64,000 nt of DNA, from assembly GCA_903813345.2 (NCBI GenBank), contig CAIIXF020000005.1, positions 9,551,375 to 9,615,374 of the forward strand, read 5' to 3'. A program made the position numbers and the translations under genes. Shown one piece after another: positions 58,101 through 64,000 of this stretch; position 1 is the stretch's first letter, and every line of letters begins with the position of its first letter. The notes under the pieces are model-generated. The model saw nothing but the letters and a program-made list of their open reading frames with translations, did not search any database and was not told the origin of the DNA. The DNA is from Owenia fusiformis. Its lineage: Eukaryota > Annelida > Polychaeta > Sabellida > Oweniidae.

Positions 58101-61100
58101 ATTCATAATAAAATGCATTTTCGACGCCTTTATGACACAATAATTCATTTTGTATTTTCTTAGTTAAGGCCTGCCAGCCTCTATCCTTACACAATGGTAT
58201 CGTAAATGGTGGGCGCAACTGCGATGCAACAGTAACATTTGAATGTATCGAACCATACAAATTAGAAGGTTCGTCAAGTGCAACATGCCTTCCTGACAAG
58301 ACATGGAGTTCGCCTGTTCCTGAATGTGTACCACGTAAGTATTTGTTTATAATATAGGTTTTTAAATTTGAGTAGGCTATTTTAAAATGACAAAACTGAG
58401 AGTCTGGATTATAAAACATAACATTACATGATGTTAATGCAAAATCTGCTTTCAGAGAGATGTCAGAAAAGGATGGACCCAGAGAACGGTGAAATAGATA
58501 TAGATAGAAGTGCCATACCTGATGAGAATGATACATATACTGTTGGGGATGTTGTATTCTATAGGTAACTGTTACTACAGTAATAATCTTTTAAATCTTG
58601 TGATTTTTTAATAACGAATTATCTCGTAATCTTGAAATTAATGGGCGATATAATGAATGTGCTTTCATAGAAATTTTTTGTAAAGAATGCTGAATCATAT
58701 TCCTAAAAGAATAGCAATTACTTTAGGTGTGACACATGCTATGCGATTGCGGATGGTGAGCTTGGGCCCATGTCAGATCATGCTATTTGTCTCAGTGATG
58801 GAACTTGGAGCGAACTAATTCCAATATGTCAGCGTAAGTCATATACTATTCAAATGGCGTTAGAATTTTATCAATATATCATTCAATATTTGTATCAATG
58901 ATGTTGTATATGTAACTATGATATCAAGAAATCAACAAACAAAAATACAAAAACGAAATTAGATATATCACTATAGCCTAAAATCTTGTCTTACATATAT
59001 TCATTTTATTTAAGTGCTGAGCTGTGCGCCGATGTCAGCTCCGATAAATGGTACAATGACACCATCGGATGGAAACAATAAGTGTAACGATGAACCATTG
59101 GAATTCAACTGTGATCCTGGTTTTGCTGCAGTGGGACCCGGTGTGACTCCGATACGTTGTATTCCAGTTGAAGGAGGCGCTGCTTGGGATAATACCCCTA
59201 TTTCATGTGAACGTATGTATCAAAATTAAAGCAGTATCTACCAATGGTTGATTTTAACACGATTTATAGTAGGCCTACTCATAAGTTTACTTCATAATAT
59301 AATGTATCTGGGAGATTAGTGCAATTTTTTCTAATTTACTATAGATTTTAGAAGATTACCTATCAAAGACATTTACACATCTTCCTTTATAGCAAGATGC
59401 AGTGAGCCTATGCCACCATTGAATGGTTCAATAGTTTCACCTACAAATGCGAATGGCGAATATGCTCCTGGAGATAAAATCGAGTTTGCTTGTGATACCT
59501 GCTTCAGAATAAGCGAAAATGCAGAAGGTGTAAGAGATGCTGATATTGTTTGCAAACAAAATGGAGAATGGGATGGACCAGAACCTGCGTGTGAATGTAA
59601 GATATTGAGACACTCAACAACAAACGATAAGTATAGTATACAAAGCAAGTTTTGAACCTCAAGCAAGTTATAAGTCATCCGAATCAATGAAAAACGTCAA
59701 TGTGTAACACATGAACCTGAGAACAAGATTTCCTTTTGATGTTTTAGTTGAAGTTAAAAATAATTGTTGATGTTTTAGTGATGCAATGTGTGTCTCCGAT
59801 GCTCGGAGAAGGAGTTGAAGTAGTCGATGGCAGTAATGACTGTGGATCATCAATGAGGTTTGAGTGTAAACAAGGGTATATTAAATCAGGTGGAGACGAT
59901 GAAATGATGTGTCTTTCCGAGGGTACAACTTTACAGTGGAATGGCAGTCCACTGACTTGCAAAAGTAAGCTGAAAATTAACATTAGTCAGTATGGGTGTT
60001 CCCTGACTGCACACATAAATTCATGTTAAAATAAATTGGACGATGTATTTAAAAACTTTGTATATCAAAATATTTTTAAAAACCTATTGCATTAGCCTTT
60101 CTTGCATTATACAGAAAAATGCCCGTATCGAATGCCACCAGCAAATGGCATAATAGACCCAAGTAGTGATGATCCAATTGAGTCAGAATACATTCCCGGG
60201 GATGTTGTCCGCTTCAGGTAAATACTAGTTTTCGACAGAAAATCCCAAATATCCACAGTGGATGGACGAAGCTGCTATATAAACTAATAAAACTAAAACA
60301 AACCAAATCAGAATTATGTAGCTCTAATTTACCCAGAAATTATTTTCAAATGTAACGCGCAGACATTCGATTTAAATAAATCTTAGTCAATGAATTTTAT
60401 GTTTATACGATTCTTTGCCTACGAACTTAATTAACATGTTTTATGTTATAGATGTAACGAATGCTATACAATCGGTTCTGATGAATCGGGTCTTATGTCA
60501 GACTCTGCCGTTTGCTTGAACAATGGCGATTGGAGTGATCCGGTGCCAACTTGTGAACGTAAGTTTTTCGTATAAAAATAAGAATATAATTGTATTTTGT
60601 GAAAAGTCGAAATCTACAAAACAACACAGAATATAAGTAAAATACTCGAGTACCACTTCTCCAAAGTATACGTATATGATCTGCCATAAAGAACTATATC
60701 AATGTACTGTTTCGCTACATTTTAAGGTATGAGATGTATACCCATGTTGGCACCAGCAAATGGTGGCCGATCACCAGAATCAGGAAACAACCTTTGCAAT
60801 GATCCACCTATTCATATCAGTTGTGATGAAGGCTATGGAGAAGAAGGGTCTGGTATCGACCAAATACAATGTGTAGATATTGATGGTGATGCTGATTGGA
60901 ATGGCGAACCGTTGAGCTGTGGACGTATGTTACTATTTAAGAAGTAAAGAAAGTTAATATTTATGCTGAATATATTATGACATGCTATTGTATGGAGATA
61001 TTTGTGTTTTAGCAAGGTGTAATAAACGCATGGGGCCTGATAATGGTGCGATCGATGAAGTTAATAGCGATCAACCAGATGAAGAAAACCAATACAGGCC

Positions 61101-63842
61101 GGGTGAGATTGTGAAATATGTTTGTGACAATTGCTTTGGAATAATTCCAAATGCAGATGGAATCCAAGACGATGATACAATGTGTACAGCATCTGGGTGG
61201 GATGGACAAGTTCCAAAATGTCAACGTAAGACCAAACTTAAATTAATATATTATAATGCCAAATGTTTCAGAGAGATCTACACAATTATATAATAAAAAT
61301 GATAGGTATGCTTACAATTAAAACATGGCTACTTATTCAACGAGGTGGTGTTAAAATACCAAACAATTTGAAATTGTGATTACGACTGATCATTCTTTAC
61401 TCAAAAATGTAGGGATATGAAACAAATTATATTTATTTCAAATGAAGGACTAACATGCGCCGCGCCTGAACTGAATGAAGGTGTCGAACGTATAGGGACC
61501 AACAATAATTGCGGAGCAACTGCAAGTTTCACTTGTAAAGAAGGCTATGTCCCAGCTGATGCTACCCTTACGTGTGTGGATGATGGTTCTGGGTCTCCCG
61601 TCTGGAGTGGTACCCCATTGACTTGCAAAAGTATGTACCAATCATTTATTTTGATTTATGCAAGGCGAAAATATGTAACATCAACTCAACACAACTAACG
61701 TTTTGTCGTTCTCATATAATCATTATGTTTTGCTTTCACTTGATCAACAGAAAAATGCCCTTTCCGGATGCCACCGGAAAATGGTGCAATAGATGAAGAC
61801 AGAAGTTCAAACCCAGATCCGGATGATAACAAGTACAATCCAGGCGATAGTGTGTATTATAGGTATTTATTGTTTAAATACATTGTTAGTTTTTCAGAGC
61901 GAATGGGAGAATCCCAACATATTTTCTCGGCCTGGATAATGTATTTAACAATTTTCGTCTTCATATAGAACATTTCTTTCACATTTTGCTATAACAATGT
62001 ATTTCAATGAACAATATAGGTGCAACACCTGCTATAAACTTGATACGATGCTGTATGGATCAGAAACAGAGTTTGCTGTTTGTGGAGAAGATGGCAATTG
62101 GAACAGACCGGTACCAACCTGCCAAAGTATGTTGTCTGCTTCATGCACATTATTCAAATGTATAACACTAAACTTATCATGTACGCGATGATATGATTTC
62201 TTATGTGTGACATTTGGAGCGATTATTTAAGACAAGTCTAATATTCTAGTTTTGATGTGCATGTCCATGCCGCCACCGGAGTTTGGGGGAAGAAATCCAC
62301 CCGATGGAAACAACAACTGTAATGATGATCCTGTCACTTTCTATTGTGATGCCGGTTATGGCGAAGAAGGACCAGGGGTGAGCAATATTAGCTGCATCCA
62401 AGTGGAAGATGGAGTGGCAGACTGGGATAATGAACCTATGACATGTGGACGTTAGTTCGACTTTTTTAGAATTTAGGTCAAATCTACTCAAAGATTTCCC
62501 CGTTTAACTAATTGGTGTCATAGAACATCACTATTCATTTAATTCATTATAATCGTCAAAGTTACATATTTTCTAGTACTTTGGCTGAGATCAATTATAA
62601 TCTTTCTTGTCCAACATGGCGAATCTACATATATATTAAGCTAATCTTATAATTATATATTATGGACATACACACCATTGCTTCTTAAATTATTTTCAGC
62701 ACGGTGTAGTGAGCGAATGCCTCCATTACATGGATCTGAACATGAAGCTTCTAGCGATGATCCGGTTAATAACCAATATAAACCAGGCCAAAAGGTTACA
62801 TATGAATGTGATATATGCTACAGAATAAAAGCAAATGAGCTTGGTGAAATGGACAATGATACACTATGCACAGAATCTGGTTGGGATGCTGATGTTCCTA
62901 ATTGTGAACGTGAGTGAAGAACATGTACCACAGATATATAATGCCGTCTATTAAATATGACACAACGGGTTCTGCCTGATGAAATATGATGGGCAGGGTT
63001 GATGTGAAATTCAGAAGTACAAATAAAAACTATGAAAACAATATAATTTGCCTAATATATTCATTTAGAAGGTTTTTCATAACACAATTATTCCTAACGT
63101 ATAGTGTTTGCTCATAAAAATAATATATATATTATCTGTTTCACAACAAAATTGTAAAATGTTTGATGTTATTTGAACAGTGATGCAATGCGAGAGCCCG
63201 CTTATGGGAGAGGGAGCCATGTTGATAGGGGACAACAACAGCTGTGGACAAACCCTTAGCTTTGAATGCAAGCCTGGCTACATTCAATCTGATGGAGAAC
63301 AAAGCATTACATGCCAATCCGAGGGCACCACAGTCTCATGGAGTGGCGTTCCAATGACCTGCCGGCGTAAGTAATTCTTTTACCACGTAACAAATGCTAC
63401 TAAGAGACAAATATGGAATCACGATTGTTCATTTTACAGCTGAATTTTATACTTGTAGTGCTGGAGTGTTTAGAAATGATGCCCGACAAACCACTTAACG
63501 GAGATATTGACAATACACCAGGTGCCACTGATCCTAAACCATATACGCCAGGTACATATTCTTCTTAAAGGTATATTATTCCTTGTTTATAAGTTCCCCA
63601 TTCACACCCCTCTCTGGTTACTTAATTATGTAATGACCCTCGATAGCAAGTCGCTACTAGTCTCAGCTGTAGTGGTTAGCCCTTATGGCTCATATAACGA
63701 ATATTCTTTTGTGCAGGTGACCGAATCAGCTTCATTTGCGATACATGCTATCAGATTGGACTGAATGAGAATGAAGAACGAGATGCAGATATTGTTTGTG
63801 GTATCAATGAACTCTGGGATGGTTCCATGCCAGTTTGTGAAT
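46072..63842 (+). CDS. Gene B: secreted Ly6-like/TSP1/Ser-rich/CCP protein, tandem paralogue of gene A (3' end missing)
   Basis: 42 exons chain in frame for about 8.1 kb of coding sequence (about 2,700 residues) and run off the window. Order: signal peptide, Ly6/uPAR-like domain, six-Cys exon, acidic exon, four TSP1 repeats (three with long Ser-rich inserts), a divergent six-Cys CCP, then 23 CCP domains up to an X domain whose partner lies outside. From 53968 on, domain types, exon phases and split exons follow gene A from 310 on, so the two genes arose by tandem duplication. The start ATG is chosen because it opens a signal peptide and follows a TATA box. No other start is compatible. The product should be extracellular; vWD, EGF and lectin parts like those of gene A would be expected past the window end. 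Function unknown. Confidence 0.8.
46377..46969 (+). CDS. Gene B exons 2-3: Ly6/uPAR-like (three-finger) domain
   Basis: Exons 46377-46498 and 46786-46969 (phases 1-0, 0-1). The text opens KCFSCQNTTDPTAC and closes DCSGCCYGPLCN, the CC...xCN ending of LU domains. It holds 11 Cys against the usual ten, one possibly unpaired. N-glycosylation motifs NTT and NRT are present. The short first exon and mid-domain intron are typical of Ly6 genes. No GPI signal follows, since the protein continues. Confidence 0.7.
47307..47486 (+). CDS. Gene B exon 4: six-Cys segment of unknown family
   Basis: Phase 1-1 exon. The acceptor at attag|TC is required to keep frame; a closer cag gives a stop. Text: IGSCFKRKGEC, TQCIPIGSYC, IPCSTC. 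It might be a second, degenerate LU domain or part of the first; I do not recognise it. Confidence 0.6.
47610..47703 (+). CDS. Gene B exon 5: acidic linker
   Basis: Phase 1-2 exon, very acidic (SSEEIEDEEVIIEEEEF), ending WKYRGKKL. It leads into the Lys/Arg/Ser-rich exon 6. The donor is gtacgt. Confidence 0.65.
47897..48840. repeat. 27-bp tandem satellite array in an intron, about 35 copies
   Basis: Unit about ATTATATATTACTGCACTAA plus CGTTGTG, 27 bp. Variants (gattatgta against gattatata; tgcacc, tgcact, ttcact; gttgtg against gtagtg) form higher-order repeats: a 54-bp alternation in the first half, and an 81/108-bp order around 48490-48795. Because 27 is a multiple of three and the unit lacks stops, long frames are open on both strands; they are not genes. 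The array ends directly at the acceptor of exon 48843. Confidence 0.95.
48843..49805 (+). CDS. Gene B exons 6-8: basic Ser-rich region and TSP1 repeat 1 with insert 1
   Basis: Exons 48843-49072, 49229-49307 and 49417-49805 (phases 2-1, 1-2, 2-1). First comes a Lys/Arg/Ser/Gly-rich stretch (KGKRKSKSKKSWGSRSRS). Then TSP1: CTHWSTWSDC, NMLTCKQKRHRTCPSEC. The domain does not close until DECFTTETQTRDCQVEC at the end of exon 8. Between lie about 120 residues rich in Ser, Asp and Arg, with basic sites RRRRG at 49417 and TRRKRT near 49545. Closing text matches the end of TSP1 repeat 4, so I read the Ser-rich part as an insert inside the fold. Confidence 0.75.
50022..51186 (+). CDS. Gene B exons 9-10: TSP1 repeat 2 with Ser-rich insert 2
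   Basis: Exon 50022-50124 gives LWTDWGDCDSISCKAKRYRY and RPCD; exon 50318-51186 (290 codons) is almost all insert. It starts with an Asp/Glu run (EYDDEDCEPEDDDEDESSEE), has a 20-residue repeat three times (SESKDSQHSSSESDKSSG), a furin-type RRKKR site (50616-50630), then SGSGSSKSGS-type repeats, and closes with LCWDKEIDTKDCENC. Many S-x-E/S-x-D motifs are potential secretory-kinase phosphosites. The flanking intron holds a run of 15 G at 50201-50215. Confidence 0.75.
51388..52770 (+). CDS. Gene B exons 11-13: TSP1 repeat 3 with Ser-rich insert 3
   Basis: Exons 51388-51526 (CEEWSEWSLC, SSENCFRYRWRRCPVKC), 51894-52217 (a MSSESGSK octapeptide about seven times) and 52361-52770 (an SSGSQSKV-type octapeptide about nine times, then an acidic Tyr/Asp patch and CYQKEVEKQSCLEEC). 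The RIRR site at the exon 12/13 junction is a furin consensus. Phases are 1-2, 2-2, 2-1. Exon 51894 needs AG|C from exon 11 to keep frame, which it has. Confidence 0.75.
52934..53104 (+). CDS. Gene B exon 14: intact TSP1 repeat 4
   Basis: Phase 1-1 exon with canonical TSP1 text: GFGDWRVISPCSASCGGGKQ, RSCVNP, then VTEEKITDCNTQRC. Six Cys. It is the only TSP1 of gene B with no insert, and shows where the inserts of repeats 1-3 fall: between the third and fourth or later Cys and the closing TxxxxxDCxxxxC segment. Confidence 0.85.
53477..53602. repeat. Inverted repeat with 15-bp perfect arms
   Basis: gagtttaagcttgca at 53477-53491 and its exact complement at 53588-53602, in the intron 53105-53967. 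It is probably a small MITE. Confidence 0.6.
53968..54165 (+). CDS. Gene B exon 15: divergent six-Cys CCP-like domain
   Basis: Counterpart of gene A 310-519: ACSEPENPAAIP, APYFPGEKVFWEC, then CVEDTLKFNSSITCPSGGC. The closing Trp and PxC are replaced by CPSGGC. Phase 1-1. Confidence 0.7.
54516..55678 (+). CDS. Gene B CCP block 1: X-Y'-Y-Z
   Basis: Exons 54516-54707 (X, YSCNECYQI), 54838-55020 (Y', NDC, YTCTDPCSELVG), 55203-55373 (Y, SSCG, YSCDPCYRLKG), 55484-55678 (Z, ENCG, FECDAGY). The donor of exon 55203 is gttggt, weak but the only one that keeps frame. Same order as gene A 1107-3665. Confidence 0.8.
55785..55865. repeat. Dispersed repeat fragment shared with 38850-38965
   Basis: Contains AAGTGCCAAGGGGAA, GGACCAAA, GGAACCTTGCAAG and GTAAACTCTATGTGTA in the same order as the copy at 38850. 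Unclassified interspersed element. Confidence 0.4.
55932..56667 (+). CDS. Gene B CCP block 2: X-Z
   Basis: Exons 55932-56123 (X, CEPMPEDPSSGTA, YTCDACFTLSG) and 56488-56667 (Z, NDCGG, VTCDAGYYIYG). The X text EPMPxDPxxGxA is shared with gene A 4082-4276, confirming the pairing of the two arrays. The intron before it carries a repeat fragment at 55785-55865. Confidence 0.8.
56990..58334 (+). CDS. Gene B CCP block 3: X-Y'-Y-Z
   Basis: Exons 56990-57214 (X, FRCAACFMI; DADP-like DPNV text shared with gene A 5551), 57404-57580 (Y', ITCG, YSCTDPCLLL), 57849-58034 (Y, NVCG, YSCPRCYEL), 58164-58334 (Z, RNC, FECIEPYKLEGSS). All are phase 1-1. An antisense open frame across this region is a shadow. 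Confidence 0.8.
58456..59212 (+). CDS. Gene B CCP block 4: split X-Z1 (superunit copy 1)
   Basis: Split X: 58456-58564 (RCQKRMDPENGE ... VVFYR) and 58727-58833 (CDTCYAIADGELGPMSD). Z1: 59015-59212 (DGNNKCNDEPLEFNCDPGF). The phase 2 split before Cys2 matches gene A 8068/8448. Confidence 0.8.
59393..59964 (+). CDS. Gene B CCP block 5: X-Z2 (superunit copy 1)
   Basis: Exons 59393-59596 (X, CSEPMPPLNGS, FACDTCFRI) and 59779-59964 (Z2, LGEGVEVVDGSNDCG, FECKQGYIKSGGDD). Z2 matches gene A 11757-11945 and the partial first exon of gene A. Confidence 0.8.
60115..60924 (+). CDS. Gene B CCP block 6: split X-Z1 (superunit copy 2)
   Basis: Split X: 60115-60217 (KCPYRMPPANG ... VVRFR) and 60452-60558 (CNECYTIGSDESGLMSD). 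Z1: 60727-60924 (SGNNLCNDPPIHISCDEGY). The phases are the same as copy 1. Confidence 0.8.
61013..61630 (+). CDS. Gene B CCP block 7: X-Z2 (superunit copy 2)
   Basis: Exons 61013-61225 (X, CNKRMGPDNGA, YVCDNCFGI) and 61448-61630 (Z2, LNEGVERIGTNNNCG, FTCKEGY, SGTPLTC). The acceptor of the second exon (caaatgaag) has a poor pyrimidine tract but is the only frame-keeping choice seen. Confidence 0.75.
61751..62450 (+). CDS. Gene B CCP block 8: split X-Z1 (superunit copy 3)
   Basis: Split X: 61751-61862 ([15 protein letters not shown] ... VYYR) and 62020-62126 (CNTCYKLDTMLYGSE). Z1: 62250-62450 (DGNNNCNDDPVTFYCDAGY). The donor after Z1 is gttagt, a weak variant. Confidence 0.8.
62700..63366 (+). 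CDS. Gene B CCP block 9: X-Z2 (superunit copy 3)
   Basis: Exons 62700-62909 (X, CSERMPPLHGS, YECDICYRI) and 63181-63366 (Z2, MGEGAMLIGDNNSCG, FECKPGY). Confidence 0.8.
63459..63842 (+). CDS. Gene B CCP block 10: split X (partner beyond window)
   Basis: Exons 63459-63551 (ECLEMMPDKPLNGD ... YTPG) and 63717-63842 (DRISFICDTCYQI ... PVCE), split in phase 1 as in gene A 12401/12809. The donor gtaaat at 63843 shows that the gene goes on. The last 158 bases are intron with nothing notable. Confidence 0.8.
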
Positions 63843-64000
63843 GTAAATATGTTTAGACTCATCCATGAAATTATGTAATTGAATTTCTCTGGGCCTTATT
63901 TCTAAGTATGAAGCTTCTTATTTCTCATTATGTTAGTTGCCAAGCTAACCTGGTTAGCAATATGTTTATAATTGTCTTAGCACCATGGTGGTGTGTTTAA

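Noticed and set aside
57988-58536. 182-codon minus-strand frame
   Set aside because: Overlaps three verified CCP exons and has no domain text or repeat support of its own.
63920-64000. Possible acceptor ttatgttag near the window end
   Set aside because: The following bases translate without the Cys expected at the start of a Z domain, so I left it as intron.

Overview
The window is animal genomic DNA, AT-rich, with short coding exons (about 80-390 bases, plus two longer ones) separated by introns of about 130 bases to 2.7 kb. Donors are mostly GTAAGT/GTATGT and acceptors are pyrimidine-AG. Modular extracellular domains (sushi/CCP, vWD, C8, TIL, EGF, TSP1, SUEL lectin), tRNA-derived SINEs, a LINE fragment and many inverted-repeat DNA transposons point to an invertebrate metazoan, plausibly marine. 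I cannot name the species. Everything I can support as coding is on the + strand.

Gene A (window start to 39925) enters already in progress. I chained 59 exons in frame, about 10.65 kb of coding sequence or about 3,550 residues. Order: about 31 CCP-type domains (1-22902), a vWD-C8-TIL assembly (23701-26509), a TILa/EGF-like exon, EGF, TSP1-like, three EGFs, a second TSP1-like domain, a SUEL-type lectin domain (29886-30191), then thirteen exons of an eight-cysteine repeat that end in TGA at 39925, with AATAAA at 40118. An in-frame stop with its own AATAAA just after the lectin exon makes a shorter product possible.

The intergenic stretch 39926-46071 holds a 1.7 kb inverted-repeat transposon with tandemly repeated ends, a decayed LINE 3' end, and a TATA box at 46009.

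Gene B (46072 to beyond the window end) is a tandem paralogue whose 5' end is visible. It encodes a signal peptide, a Ly6/uPAR-like domain, a small Cys-rich exon, an acidic exon, and four TSP1 repeats. Three of the TSP1 repeats are interrupted by long Ser-rich, highly charged inserts. After them comes the same divergent CCP that is the second domain in gene A, followed by CCP domains in the same order as gene A. 42 exons, about 2,700 residues, are visible. Both products look like giant secreted matrix, mucus, adhesive or recognition proteins; none of these roles is shown by the sequence.

The most striking signal is a cysteine grammar in the CCP arrays. Canonical CCPs have four Cys. Here type X has one extra Cys just after Cys2 (CNxCY), type Z one extra Cys eight residues before Cys2 (xCG), and type Y both. 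Every complete array follows X-(Y)0-2-Z: eleven X and eleven Z in gene A, ten X and nine Z in gene B before the window ends. This suggests disulfides that staple neighbouring domains into chains opened by X, relayed by Y and closed by Z.
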